Assembly (NCBI GenBank): GCA_030430495.1 | Contig: JAUIKM010000034.1 | Span: 1-64,000, forward strand | Source of the DNA: a bacterium | GTDB lineage: Bacteria; Bacteroidota; Ignavibacteria; Kapaibacteriales; UBA7675 | Length of the DNA: 64,000 nt | Reading direction: 5' to 3' | Part shown: piece by piece, positions 54,212 through 64,000 of the stretch | Layout of the letters: every line of letters starts with the position of its first letter | How positions within the stretch are numbered: the first letter of the stretch is position 1 | Program-made: the position numbers and the translations under genes | Notes under the pieces: generated by a model | What the model saw: the letters and a program-made list of their open reading frames with translations, nothing else | Database searches by the model: none | Told to the model about the DNA's origin: nothing

Positions 54212-54922
54212 ATGAACGAATTCCTCTTCACGGCTCTGAGCGTCGGCTTTATCGGCAGCCTGCACTGCATCGGCATGTGCGGACCGATAGCCCTGGCCCT
54301 GCCGCGCGGCGAGGGCGGCAAAGCGGCGCTGGTGGGCGGACGCCTGCTGTACAACGGCGGCCGCATCATCACCTATGCGGCGCTGGGTGCAATCTTCGGC
54401 GCCGTCGGCGGACTGCTGGACATCGCCGGGATGCAGCAGACGCTGTCGATTGTCATTGGCGTGCTGGTGATTCTGGCCGTTGTGCTGCCGGCGCGCTGGA
54501 AGGCGCGCGTGGGATCGGCGCTGGGCGGCAACCCGCTGGGCAACAGCGTGCGGCGCGGCGTGAGCGCGCTGTTCCGATCGCGCAAGAGCGGCGCGCTGCT
54601 GGGAATCGGACTGCTGAACGGCCTGCTGCCCTGCGGGTTCGTCTACATCGGCATCGCCGGTGCGGTCCTGGGCGACGGCCCGCTGGAAGGCATGCTGTAC
54701 ATGACGGTCTTCGGCCTGGGCACAATTCCGCTGATGCTGCTTACCAGCCTGGCGGGCGACGCTTTCGGCGCGCCGCTGCGGCGGCGGCTTGCGCGCCTGA
54801 TTCCGGCGATGGCCTTCGTGCTGGGCGTGCTGTTTGTGGCGCGCGGCCTGGCGCTGGACATTCCGCTGCTCAGTCCGCCGGCGGCGGGACTGAGCGCGCA
54901 GGAACCGGAGTGCTGCCACTAG
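54212..54922 (+). CDS. TauE/SafE-like (DsbD-type) membrane transporter of the cco cluster
   Basis: 236 aa from the ATG at 54212 (MNEFLFTALSVG). Six TM helices; GSLHCIGMCGPIALALP and GLLNGLLPCGFVYI place it in the 'sulfite exporter TauE/SafE' family usually found after ccoH in Bacteroidota. The paired Cys/His/Met positions in the first helix suggest copper or reductant handling, not sulfite export (inference). Ends in a metal-ligand-like CCH. 10 bp after ccoH. Confidence 0.88.
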   Translation: MNEFLFTALSVGFIGSLHCIGMCGPIALALPRGEGGKAALVGGRLLYNGGRIITYAALGAIFGAVGGLLDIAGMQQTLSIVIGVLVILAVVLPARWKARVGSALGGNPLGNSVRRGVSALFRSRKSGALLGIGLLNGLLPCGFVYIGIAGAVLGDGPLEGMLYMTVFGLGTIPLMLLTSLAGDAFGAPLRRRLARLIPAMAFVLGVLFVARGLALDIPLLSPPAAGLSAQEPECCH

Positions 54923-55135
54923 CAGATTCCCGCCCGACGGCAGCCGGAATGCACAACTGCTTCGCACTGCGAGCGGGGGCGCAGCCGCCGCGGGCAAAAC
55001 AGGAAAATCAGGAGGAAGCTGCCGCGGCAGCGCCCCGTCAGGAAAATTGCAGGTGCGTCCGTGTGTAAAAAGCCGTAGATTTGGCCACGAGTGGTAACTG
55101 GACGATTTAAGCAAACCCCAATGTGAGGATTCAGC

Positions 55136-55561
55136 ATGGCTGCACTGACTTATCTGGTAGCTTACGACTTTTCCGACAATGCCGACAAAGTACTTGACTA
55201 CGCCGTGGATCTGGCACAAAAATGCGACGCGGACCTGAAAGTGGTCCACGTGGTCGACACCCCGACCTTTCCGATCACGCTGGCCAACTACGACGATCTG
55301 GTGATCGAGCTGCAGGAACTCTCGCAGAAAAAAATGGACGAAGTGCGCGAACGGTTGAAGGAGTGTCCCGTGCCGATCCAGACGGTGGTGCTGAACGGCG
55401 TTCCGGGCGAAGAAATCCTGAAGTACGTCGAGAACAACAAAATCGACATGATCTTCCTGGGCACACACGGCCACAGCAAGCTGGAGAACTTCCTGTTCGG
55501 CAACACGGCCGAGGCGATTCTGCGCAAAGCGCAATGCCCGGTCGTTTCCCTGCGCATCTGA
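55136..55561 (+). CDS. Universal stress protein (UspA family)
   Basis: 141 aa. TYLVAYDFSDNADKVLDYAVDLAQ start, and the ATP-loop GTHGHSKLENFLFGNTAEAILRKAQCPV (G-2x-G-9x-G(S/T)) at ~105-130. It is an ATP-binding USP likely involved in low-oxygen or stress response. 213 bp after the cco cluster, so an independent unit. Confidence 0.93.
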   Translation: MAALTYLVAYDFSDNADKVLDYAVDLAQKCDADLKVVHVVDTPTFPITLANYDDLVIELQELSQKKMDEVRERLKECPVPIQTVVLNGVPGEEILKYVENNKIDMIFLGTHGHSKLENFLFGNTAEAILRKAQCPVVSLRI

Positions 55562-55692
55562 ACACCGCGAAACAGGCGGTCGTCAATTGAACAATCAGGC
55601 CGGAACTGACGCGTCGATAGCCGTTCGCAGGTTTTGGCCCGCGGAAGAGCGAAGGCGCCGCCAGGCGCTGCTCCACCGGCGGCCGCATTGCA

Positions 55693-57108
<1,416 letters not shown>

Positions 57109-57197
57109 GCCGTACACCCAGGCAATCCGCTACGTTCAGCGCATAAAACCGACCGTTTAATTTTCTTCGCTTGTTAAGCAGCAGGCGTCGGCGATAG

Positions 57198-57235
57198 TTT
57201 GTCCGCAACACACTGAGACTTGTTTTGCGGACAAA
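57198..57235. promoter_or_regulatory. 11-bp perfect inverted repeat just before an unknown gene
   Basis: TTTGTCCGCAA, 16-nt spacer, TTGCGGACAAA. It ends 12 nt before the ATG at 57248, immediately before the SD CCGGAG. It could be an operator for autoregulation or an RNA hairpin limiting translation. Confidence 0.55.
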
Positions 57236-57247
57236 TCCGGAGCCGAC

Positions 57248-58198
57248 ATGAACTGGGAACGCTTCAAAATCCTGGTGCAGCTACTGTGTAATCTGATGTG
57301 CGCCGGCGGCGCGACGCCGACGGTGCGCAGGCTGCACGGCCTGATGTTTCACATTGAGTTTAATGCCCGCCTCGGCCGGGTGGCCTCACTCAGCGGCACC
57401 CACTTTTTTCAGCAGGGAGACGGGCCGGCCAGCCTGGCGCTGGAGCGCGCGCTGTACGAACTGGAGAACGAGGGCGCAATCAGACGCCGGCCGCAGCGCC
57501 TGTTTAACCCGGACCACAGCGACGCGACACAGGCGACTTCCGACTACGGCATTGAAACTCTGCGCGCCGCGCCGCAGGGTGTATTTGCCCGGGACGAACT
57601 CAGGCTGACACAACGCAGCCTGAACGAGTACCGCGCCATGCTCGACCAGTTTGACCTGGAACTGCAGGACCTCTTGCCGGCGGCGGACGTGGAGACCGGG
57701 CGGCGCATCGACCTGAAGGCGGCCTGCGCGCATCCGGCAAGCGCAGGCCTGGCGGCGGACATCGCACATGCCGCGGCACTGAACCGACTTAAACAGATGC
57801 AATCCGGAGACGAACTGGAGACGTCTCACTTGCGGACTATTATTGAAGAACATCCGGCCACGCGCACCATCGACGCAGCGACGCGCATCAATCCCGCGAC
57901 GCGCACCGTGTATGAGATGCTGCTGCAGCGGCTGACAACACTCCCGGCACTACCCGGCAGCCTGGATCTGGAGGGCAAACACGAAGTGACGGACCGCCGC
58001 AGCATCAGCGGCAACGGCGGATCCGAGCGCCTGCCGCTTCTGCGACTGACGTTCCGCATGACGAGCGAGTTGATTGTAGTGGAAGGCGTAGAAATTGCGT
58101 TGCCCGGGTCCGGTCATTCCGCAGCAGGCGGTGCGGAATTAAACGGAACGGCGGCGCGCGCCGACCCGGCACGAATGTTAAACGGCGCGGCCGCTTAA
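57248..58198 (+). CDS. Unknown protein, N-terminus weakly Panacea/SocA-like
   Basis: 316 aa, soluble. The first ~95 residues (KILVQLLCNLMCAGG.., LHGLMFHIEFNARLG, GTHFFQQGDGPASLALERALYELENEGAIRRRPQRLF) have the helix and 'GP' pattern of Panacea (DUF4065) domains, which occur in antitoxins and phage defence. The match is by eye and weak. The remainder is helical then Ala/Gly-rich with no motif. No toxin partner is adjacent. An 11-bp inverted repeat overlaps its 5' leader. Confidence 0.7.
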   Translation: MNWERFKILVQLLCNLMCAGGATPTVRRLHGLMFHIEFNARLGRVASLSGTHFFQQGDGPASLALERALYELENEGAIRRRPQRLFNPDHSDATQATSDYGIETLRAAPQGVFARDELRLTQRSLNEYRAMLDQFDLELQDLLPAADVETGRRIDLKAACAHPASAGLAADIAHAAALNRLKQMQSGDELETSHLRTIIEEHPATRTIDAATRINPATRTVYEMLLQRLTTLPALPGSLDLEGKHEVTDRRSISGNGGSERLPLLRLTFRMTSELIVVEGVEIALPGSGHSAAGGAELNGTAARADPARMLNGAAA

Positions 58199-58224
58199 AC
58201 ACCCGGATCAGGTTAAACAACAAA

Positions 58225-58257
58225 TGGCAGGCAGCGACCGGCGGGAGCCGCCTGCCA
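58225..58257. terminator. Hairpin between convergent genes
   Basis: 8-bp stem TGGCAGGC/GCCTGCCA with an inner CGGC/GCCG pairing; no clear U-tract on either strand. Placed in the 70-bp gap between convergent stops, so possibly a bidirectional terminator. Confidence 0.5.
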
Positions 58258-58268
58258 CATGCGAACGA

Positions 58269-59447
58269 CTACTTAAACATGCGCACATATTGGTGGCGAC
58301 GCAGCTCCGCGATTGAATAGAGCGTGCCGCGCCATACTATGCCTTTGCGCCGCCAGGCCTGCCAGGCCGAATTGGCGATGGCGACTGCCAACGTCAGCAG
58401 GCCGAGCGGCATCAACATGGCTTCGTAGCCGACGCCGATTACACGGCGACGCGAAACAACGATGCCGGCGAACAAAAACACGGCAACGAGAACACCGGGC
58501 AGCAGGGCAAGAGGCGTGCCGACGGGTATTCCGGCAAACGGCGCGAGCGAGTACAGAACGACAAAAAGCGTCAGCAGGGCGGCGCGCAGCCAGGAAAATC
58601 CTGCGACGGCGGCGAAGAGGTTTTTCTCAAAACCGCGAATCATTTCGATGACGGAGACATACCACTCGACCGACAACATGCGCTGTGCCAGCACGATGCT
58701 TGATCGCGCGCCGTTTTCCGCCAGGTACTTAGCCAGGCCGACGTCGTCGGCCACTTCCAGGCGCAGGCGTTCGAACCCGCCGTGGCGCACATAAGTCTCG
58801 CGGCGCACCATGTTAAACGCGCCGACGCCGATGGCTTCCGGTCTCTCCGGATCGGCCTGGCGGTGCATACCGGCCATAAAATGGACGCCGAAAGCATTGC
58901 AGAGCAGTTTAAGCCAGAAGCTATCAGTTTCGAGGCGCGGCAGCGCAGCCAGATGATCGAGACGGTGCACCTGAAAGTAGTCGACGGAGCGGCGCAGAGC
59001 CTCAGGCTCAAACACGATATCCGCGTCCGTGAACAGAATCAATTCGCCGCGCGCCAGGCCGGCGGCGGTGTGCATCGCATTGACCTTGCCGAGCCAGCCG
59101 TCCGGCAGGGATCTGATGTGCAGGGCGCGAACGCGGGCGTCACCGGCGGCGATTTCATCCACCAATTCACCGGTTTCATCGGTCGAGCGGTCGTTGACGA
59201 GAATGACCTCAAAATTGTCGTAGTCCTGCCCAAGCAATGAAAGCTGCGCATCGCGAAGGGCGGCGGCTTCATTGCAGGCGGGCACTACAATACTGACCAG
59301 GGGCCGCACTTTGACCGGCGGCGCATCGACGGAACCGAGTTCGTCCAGGCGCAGCACGGAAAGCAGCGAACTGCCGCCGATATACATCCACATGATGCTT
59401 CCGGCAAAGGTCCAGGCGATCAACGCGATTTCCCAGCCCTGCTCCAT
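58269..59447 (-). CDS. Family-2 membrane glycosyltransferase (carotenoid CruC/CrtQ-like)
   Basis: 392 aa. TM at ~8-28, GT-A domain (VSIVVPACNEAAALRDAQLSLLGQDYDNFEVILVNDRSTDETG, DxD-like FTDADIVFEPEALRR, VEWYVSVIEMIRGFEKN), three C-terminal TM helices. LPDGWLGKVNAM resembles the PPGWLGKNHA segment of carotenoid glycosyltransferases; the acceptor is not proven. Single gene on the minus strand. Confidence 0.87.
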   Translation of the reverse strand: MEQGWEIALIAWTFAGSIMWMYIGGSSLLSVLRLDELGSVDAPPVKVRPLVSIVVPACNEAAALRDAQLSLLGQDYDNFEVILVNDRSTDETGELVDEIAAGDARVRALHIRSLPDGWLGKVNAMHTAAGLARGELILFTDADIVFEPEALRRSVDYFQVHRLDHLAALPRLETDSFWLKLLCNAFGVHFMAGMHRQADPERPEAIGVGAFNMVRRETYVRHGGFERLRLEVADDVGLAKYLAENGARSSIVLAQRMLSVEWYVSVIEMIRGFEKNLFAAVAGFSWLRAALLTLFVVLYSLAPFAGIPVGTPLALLPGVLVAVFLFAGIVVSRRRVIGVGYEAMLMPLGLLTLAVAIANSAWQAWRRKGIVWRGTLYSIAELRRHQYVRMFK

Positions 59448-59669
59448 AAAATGCCTTCCATGTTTGTCGATGCGACGAAAACCGCCGGAACAGCAACTGC
59501 GTCGGCTAACGTCTCAGCGGCAGATTAATTGACCACTGTCCGCAAAAGAGCGGACGCCCGCTGGCACAACACGCAGCACCGGACTGCTGCGTCTTCGCCC
59601 GCGACTGCCCGGACGCGACAGCCGCGCAGGGCCGCACACCCGTTTATCAATTGCATGCACGGCTAAGTT

Positions 59670-61142
59670 ATGAATACACATTCCGCACAATTCCGACAGC
59701 TCAAGCGCAAACATTGGAACGACCGCAAGGGCGGGCGCGACGTCACCGCATTCGGCTTCGGCTGTTATCGCATTACCGTTGATAATGCGACGCACCAACG
59801 CGCACTTAAACACGCTCTTGCATCCGGGATCAACCTGATCGACACTTCGACCAACTACGGCGACGGCCGCAGCGAGGAACTCGTCGGCCTCGTGCTGGGA
59901 GAAATGCTGGGCCGCGGAGAACTGAACCGCGAGGACGTGCACGTCGTGACCAAAGTTGGTTATATCCAGGGGCGCAATCTGGCGCGCGTGAATGAAAATG
60001 GGCGCTACGCCAACATTGTCAACTACGCCGAACAGCTGTGGCACTGCATCGAGCCGGATTTTATTCACGATCAGTTAACGGAATCGCTGGAACGGCTCAA
60101 ACTCAGCTTCGTCGACACATTGCTGCTGCACAATCCAGAGTACTACCTGATGAAAGCCGCCGCGGACGGCGTCGATGTCGAAGTGGCACGCAGCGAGTTT
60201 TACACGCGAATAGAACGGGCCTTTGAACAGCTGGAACGCGAAAAGGCCGCGGGCCGCATTCGCAGCTACGGCATCTCGTCGAACACGTTTCCGGGCGACG
60301 CCGACAGCGCCGACTTCTGCTCACTGGAGCGCGTGTTTAACATAGCGGAATCGCTGAACGGCGCGCATGGCTTCAATTGTGTGCAGCTCCCGTTCAACCT
60401 GATTGAACATGCGGCGGCGACGCGCAAAAATCAGGTGAAAACAACAGCCGCGGTGCTGGACTTTGCCCGCGAGAAACATTTAAACGTTCTGGTCAATCGC
60501 CCGCTGAACGCCATCACACAGAACAGGCTGATCCGCCTTGCGGCGGCGCAGGAAGTCAGGGACGTATCCGAGTCCGAAATTCGCGCGGCGCTGAATCGAC
60601 TGAAGGTGCTGGAGGAGCGCTTCCGGACGGAGATTCTGCCCGGCCTGCACCTGGCCGACGAGGAAAAAACGACGCTGCACGAATGGTTAAGTCCGGCCGC
60701 GGGCCTGCACAACGGTCTGGACGCCTTCGACGGGCGCGAGCACTGGCAGAGCGCGCGGCAGCGGCACTTTGAGCCGCGCATCAAACACGCGATGGACTTT
60801 CTGGCAAGACTGAAGACCCCGGCCATCGACGCCTGGGCCGGCAGTTTTATCGCCGGCAGTTCGAGCCTGTTTAAGGTGATCGACGACTTCTACGCGGCGC
60901 GCTCGCAGCGCCGAGCGCAGGACTTGCTGAACGTTTATGCGCCGATTTTTGCGCCGGATTCAGACTCGCTCTCACACCTGGCGCTGAACGCCCTGCGCGC
61001 ACATCCGGCTGTGACCTGTGTACTCGTCGGTATGCGCAGCGACGCCTACGTCGACGACTGTCTGGCCGCCTTGCAACTCGACGCACCTGAAGACGGCAAT
61101 GAGGCGGGTTGGCGCGCCGCCGCAGAAGTGGATCTTCCCTGA
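59670..61142 (+). CDS. Aldo/keto reductase with long C-terminal extension
   Basis: 490 aa, against ~320 for ordinary members. AKR core at ~25-310: FGFGCYRIT, LIDTSTNYGDGRSEELVG (catalytic D and Y), HVVTKVGYI (catalytic K), LLLHNPEYYL (His), SYGISSNTF and VNRPLN. A ~150-residue helical extension and a late HPAVTCVLVGMRSDAYVDDCL segment, which matches the usual AKR end, frame an insertion at ~320-440. NAD(P)H-dependent carbonyl reduction is likely; substrate unknown. ATG at 59670 keeps an N-terminal segment of about 25 residues before the fold. Confidence 0.87.
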   Translation: MNTHSAQFRQLKRKHWNDRKGGRDVTAFGFGCYRITVDNATHQRALKHALASGINLIDTSTNYGDGRSEELVGLVLGEMLGRGELNREDVHVVTKVGYIQGRNLARVNENGRYANIVNYAEQLWHCIEPDFIHDQLTESLERLKLSFVDTLLLHNPEYYLMKAAADGVDVEVARSEFYTRIERAFEQLEREKAAGRIRSYGISSNTFPGDADSADFCSLERVFNIAESLNGAHGFNCVQLPFNLIEHAAATRKNQVKTTAAVLDFAREKHLNVLVNRPLNAITQNRLIRLAAAQEVRDVSESEIRAALNRLKVLEERFRTEILPGLHLADEEKTTLHEWLSPAAGLHNGLDAFDGREHWQSARQRHFEPRIKHAMDFLARLKTPAIDAWAGSFIAGSSSLFKVIDDFYAARSQRRAQDLLNVYAPIFAPDSDSLSHLALNALRAHPAVTCVLVGMRSDAYVDDCLAALQLDAPEDGNEAGWRAAAEVDLP

Positions 61143-61158
61143 ATCCCGATTCAGCTGT

Positions 61159-62328
61159 TTAACTCTCCGCGGCCCGTATCACGCAGTCCGCGCATTGCTC
61201 CGCGGCCGCGGCGGACAGTGCCACCCCCATGCCGTTGCAGGCAAAGCCGATCACGTAACCGGGCGCAATCTGTTTAACACAGGGTTGTTTGTCCGCGGTA
61301 AAAGCCATAATACCGGACCAGCGGCCGCTGATTGAGACTTGCGCTCCGGGCAGTATGACAGTGCGCAGATACTCATCCAGAAAAGACTGTATGGACTCGT
61401 TAAGTCCGCGTTGCTGTGTACTTTCCGTGTCAAAGTCGCGATTGCGGCCGCCGCCGAGCAGTACGCGATCACCCAGGCGACGGAAATACACAAAACCGCG
61501 ATCGGCGTGAAACGTGCCGCTGAACTTCAGATCCGGAAGTGTGTCGGTCACAAGCACCTGACCGCGGCCGGGCCGGATGTCCGGCAGCGGCTCCGTCGCC
61601 GCGGAGCCCAGCGTCCGCAGCAGATCCGGCAGAGCGGCGTTGCCGCAGAGCGCAGCCGCGCGCGCGTGCAATACGATCTCCTCACCGCAGGCGTCAACAG
61701 CGCAGACGTCGACGCCGCGATCGCGGCTTTCGAGCCGGTCGACTTCGATGCCGCAGAGCAGCTCTACGTCCGCCGCGCGCAGCTGCCGCTGCAGACTGAG
61801 ACTTAAACGCCCGCTGTCCAGCGCGGCTTCAAAATGCGTATGAACCAGAGCCGCGACGCGTTCGCGCCCAAAACCGTAGCGCTGCAACAGGTCGGGCCGC
61901 AAGCGGAAAACCTCATCGCCAAAAATGTGGCGCAGGTCGCTGTTTAAGTCCTCCAGTGCGGCGGCGTCAACAGCGGAATCCCGCGTCAGCACTTCATGCC
62001 CGCAGTGGTCCTCGATCTGCAGGACCGCGTCTCCATGCCGGGCGCGCAATGCCTGCAAGCCGCGCCAGCGCCGTTCCACCAGTGCCAGCGCGGCGTCGCG
62101 GCCGACGCGTGCAATGTCGTCCAACAGTTCACCCGGACTGCCGAAACAGGCAAAACCTGCGTTCTGCGTGCCGGCGCCGCGCGGCGGTGCATGCCGTTCC
62201 AATATGACTATTCGCGCCTCGGGAGCGCGAAGACGCAGCGCCAGAGCGGTCTGCATACCGACCAATCCCGCTCCGACGACGACAAAATCAATTTTTTGCA
62301 GCGATTGTTGTTCCCAGAAACTCAGCAC
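61159..62328 (-). CDS. FAD-dependent oxidoreductase, DAO family
   Basis: 389 aa from a GTG at 62328 (VLSFWEQQSLQKID) with GGGAG 7 nt upstream; a longer frame lacks an SD. ADP-binding VVGAGLVGMQTALALRLRAPEARIVILER (~15-45), GAGTQNAGFACFGS, and C-terminal FAD phrase GYVIGFACNGMGVALSAAAAEQ. D-amino-acid or glycine oxidase-like deamination is the family activity; substrate not assigned. Stops 16 bp from the convergent aldo/keto reductase. Confidence 0.88.
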   Translation of the reverse strand: MLSFWEQQSLQKIDFVVVGAGLVGMQTALALRLRAPEARIVILERHAPPRGAGTQNAGFACFGSPGELLDDIARVGRDAALALVERRWRGLQALRARHGDAVLQIEDHCGHEVLTRDSAVDAAALEDLNSDLRHIFGDEVFRLRPDLLQRYGFGRERVAALVHTHFEAALDSGRLSLSLQRQLRAADVELLCGIEVDRLESRDRGVDVCAVDACGEEIVLHARAAALCGNAALPDLLRTLGSAATEPLPDIRPGRGQVLVTDTLPDLKFSGTFHADRGFVYFRRLGDRVLLGGGRNRDFDTESTQQRGLNESIQSFLDEYLRTVILPGAQVSISGRWSGIMAFTADKQPCVKQIAPGYVIGFACNGMGVALSAAAAEQCADCVIRAAES

Positions 62329-62973
62329 CCTCGACTCCCGATCACGCCCCGCATGGCATTTAACATTTTGAATAATAGCTATCCCGTTCGCGCCAAGGTG
62401 CAAAATACATATTTACACGCCTTGGGCAGGCCGACGCATAAACAAAACTGCTCCGCCGCGCGGCGTCGGCACGACCTGTTCCGTGACGACGCAGCGCCGG
62501 CACAACCTTCGGGAACGCCGGTGTACACGAAGAGACAATGCAGCCGCAGTTCGGCGCGGAACCCGATGAAACATGAAATGAACCGGAGCAACGCAGGGCC
62601 GCGACCAGTGTTGGAGCAATGACGCAGCACACAAGAAACGGCAGCGACAATATTTCCGGCGTTCAGACAAATGATTCAGTTCTACCGGCGTGATATGATA
62701 TATCGCATCCTGAAGATTTTTAACGCAGACTACCGTCAGCGCGACAAGAAAGACAACAGTAAAACAGACCTGACGGCGAGGGAATGCACCGCATTTTTTG
62801 AGCCTGAAACGTCAAAAACACTTGTCAACCACAGGCAGGCGGCCAAAACAGTTTGTGGATTTTACTGTACTAAAAGAATATCTTTTTGTAGATTATTGTT
62901 TTGTTTCTCCGAAGAGACACTCAACAAGTCGGTCCTGTTCAGATTAACGCAATTTTAACGGAAATCACATCCG
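62329..62973. other. 645-bp intergenic region, A+T-rich on the right
   Basis: No gene supported; a 95-codon frame at 62671-62958 lacks protein-like order. The stretch ~62690-62960 is clearly more A+T-rich than the surroundings and serves as the TetR-gene promoter, including an operator-like palindrome at 62868-62890. Confidence 0.6.
62868..62890. promoter_or_regulatory. Operator-like palindrome upstream of the TetR gene
   Basis: TAC-T-AAAAGA-ATA-TCTTTT-T-GTA: 9 of 10 arm pairs match around a 3-nt centre. It ends 83 bp before the TetR ATG. The size (23 bp) is that of TetR-family operators. Confidence 0.5.
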
Positions 62974-63633
62974 ATGGCACGTGGTAAATCCGCCAGCCGG
63001 GAGCTGAGCTTACGCGAAAAGAAAAGCGCTCGCTTGAAGTTGACGATTCTTGATAGCGCCGTCGAACTTATTGGCAAACGCGAGTTCAAAGATTTGCATA
63101 TCGAAGAGATATGCGAGCGCGCAGAGATTTCGGCGGTAACGCTCTACAAATACTTCCCGCAAAAAGAAGACATCCTGCTCTACTACTTCCGCATCTGGTG
63201 CCTGCACCGCTCGGTGGAACAGGAAGTCAACAATATCAACGGCATTCTTGCTGTTGAACATCTGTTTGAAGCGGCTTCGGCTGCGCTCGAAGAATTACCC
63301 GGCTTGATGTACGGTCTGTTCGGCGTCATGGCTGAACTGCCCGGGCTGCCGGACCACGTCGAGCCCAACTACGCCGAAAAACAGATTCTCTATCCCGATC
63401 ACCCCACAGTAGCGGATCGCCCGGTCCCCGACCTGGCAATGCTCTTCCGCAAGCACCTGACGCAGGCGATTGAGAAGGGCGACATGTCCGACCAGATCGA
63501 ACCGGTCGAAGTCATGAAGATTCTTCAGGGAATTTTCTACGGCGGCGCGATCACGGCACGTTCGCTCAAACTGCCCGTTTGGGATGTCTACGATGCGCAC
63601 CTGCAGGTGATCTTCGACTACTTCCGCAGCTGA
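62974..63633 (+). CDS. TetR/AcrR-family transcriptional regulator
   Basis: 219 aa. N-terminal helix-turn-helix at ~18-65 (ILDSAVELIGKREFKDLHIEEICERAEISAVTLYKYFPQKEDILLYYF) is textbook TetR_N; the C-terminal ligand-binding region is not assignable (ELPGLMYGLFGVMAELP, ILQGIFYGGAI). Likely an autoregulated repressor acting through the upstream palindrome. The regulated transport or metabolic gene is not evident nearby. Confidence 0.92.
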   Translation: MARGKSASRELSLREKKSARLKLTILDSAVELIGKREFKDLHIEEICERAEISAVTLYKYFPQKEDILLYYFRIWCLHRSVEQEVNNINGILAVEHLFEAASAALEELPGLMYGLFGVMAELPGLPDHVEPNYAEKQILYPDHPTVADRPVPDLAMLFRKHLTQAIEKGDMSDQIEPVEVMKILQGIFYGGAITARSLKLPVWDVYDAHLQVIFDYFRS

Positions 63634-63660
63634 CCTCTTTTGCTCGTCTCCACGAGTTCG

Positions 63661-63703
63661 GCGACCGCGCGCTCCGACGTTCATTCACGGGTAGCGCGGT
63701 CGC
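63661..63703. other. 10-bp perfect hairpin between the TetR gene and trpS
   Basis: GCGACCGCGC pairs with GCGCGGTCGC across a 23-nt loop, without a following U-tract. It may act as a transcription stop for the TetR gene or in the trpS leader. No T-box sequence (GGUGG-type antiterminator) was seen. Confidence 0.4.
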
Positions 63704-63796
63704 GGCGTTGTCTATTCCTGCCGCGCGCGTTAAATTGCAGGTTCTTTAGAACTCTGTAACGTATTTCGTACGACTTACCCAGCAGGCGGTGCGGCA

Positions 63797-64000
63797 ATGT
63801 CCAACCAGGAATCTTCAAATACAGCGACAAACAAAAAAGTCATCTTGAGCGGGATGCAGCCCACGGGGCGTCTCATGATCGGCAATTACGCCGGAGCCCT
63901 CCGCAACTGGAATGCCCTGCAACACACGCACGACTGCCTTTTTTGTGTCGTCGACATGCACGCCATCACCGTGCGCCAGAAACCGGCCGACCTGCGCCGG
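63797..64000 (+). CDS. trpS: Tryptophanyl-tRNA synthetase, 3' partial
   Basis: First 68 codons from the ATG at 63797; the frame is open at the window edge. [25 protein letters not shown] is the class-I TrpRS N-terminus (GxQPTG; MIGN replaces HIGN of the HIGH motif), followed by [13 protein letters not shown]. Charges tRNA-Trp. Confidence 0.95.
   Translation, partial: MSNQESSNTATNKKVILSGMQPTGRLMIGNYAGALRNWNALQHTHDCLFCVVDMHAITVRQKPADLRR

Noticed and set aside
62671-62958. 95-codon plus-strand frame upstream of the TetR gene
   Set aside because: Lies in an A+T-rich promoter, spans the operator-like palindrome, has no SD and no protein-like pattern.
63634-63796. T-box leader for trpS
   Set aside because: Only a G+C hairpin is present; no antiterminator or specifier loop was recognised.

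Overview
The window looks like a G+C-rich member of the Bacteroidota/Rhodothermota/Ignavibacteriota/Kapabacteria group. The evidence is type IX secretion (T9SS) C-terminal sorting domains on beta-propeller proteins, an alternative complex III (ActA-F) instead of a bc1 complex, an A2-type caa3-like oxidase (YSHPAV motif), a CcoN-CcoO fusion and a fused MoaC-MoaB protein. No rRNA, tRNA, CRISPR array, insertion sequence or phage gene was recognised. This is a core metabolic and respiratory stretch. Taxonomy below phylum level is inference.

Layout. 0-11 kb: the end of a T9SS protein, an OmpR/histidine-kinase pair, a receiver-kinase hybrid, a YrdC/YciO protein, an exported HMA lipoprotein, an unknown lipoprotein, a GNAT acetyltransferase and two tandem paralogous T9SS propeller proteins. 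11.7-27.7 kb (all minus strand): one respiratory supercluster, nuoA-nuoB-cytochrome c-ctaC-ctaD-ctaB-ctaE-ctaF-sco-small CPNC membrane protein-actABCDEF, ended by a strong terminator. It links NADH dehydrogenase subunits, a quinol:cytochrome c oxidoreductase and a terminal oxidase with its haem and copper assembly factors.

27.9-43 kb (minus strand): a molybdoenzyme-hutG-hutF operon, a TfoX-like protein, and a molybdenum cofactor cluster (mobA, moaA, MOT1-type transporter, moaCB, frameshifted phzF, moeA, moaD, NatAB-like ABC exporter, moaE). The molybdoenzyme resembles formate dehydrogenases and sits with HutG, which releases formate, so a histidine-to-formate oxidation module is possible. 43.1-55 kb: a cytochrome c, two Crp/Fnr regulators and, on the plus strand, the high-affinity cbb3 oxidase cluster ccoI-ccoS-ccoNO-ccoQ-ccoP-ccoG-ccoH-tauE/safE. 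FNR-like boxes lie upstream of both ccoI and the cytochrome gene. CcoNO has an extra C-terminal haem domain paralogous to the single haem domain of a short CcoP.

55-64 kb: a universal stress protein, miaB, an unknown protein preceded by an 11-bp inverted repeat, a membrane glycosyltransferase, a long aldo/keto reductase convergent with a FAD oxidoreductase, a TetR regulator with an operator-like palindrome, and the start of trpS at the right edge. The two oxidases and two regulator sets suggest growth across high and low oxygen, with molybdenum enzymes as accessory dehydrogenases.
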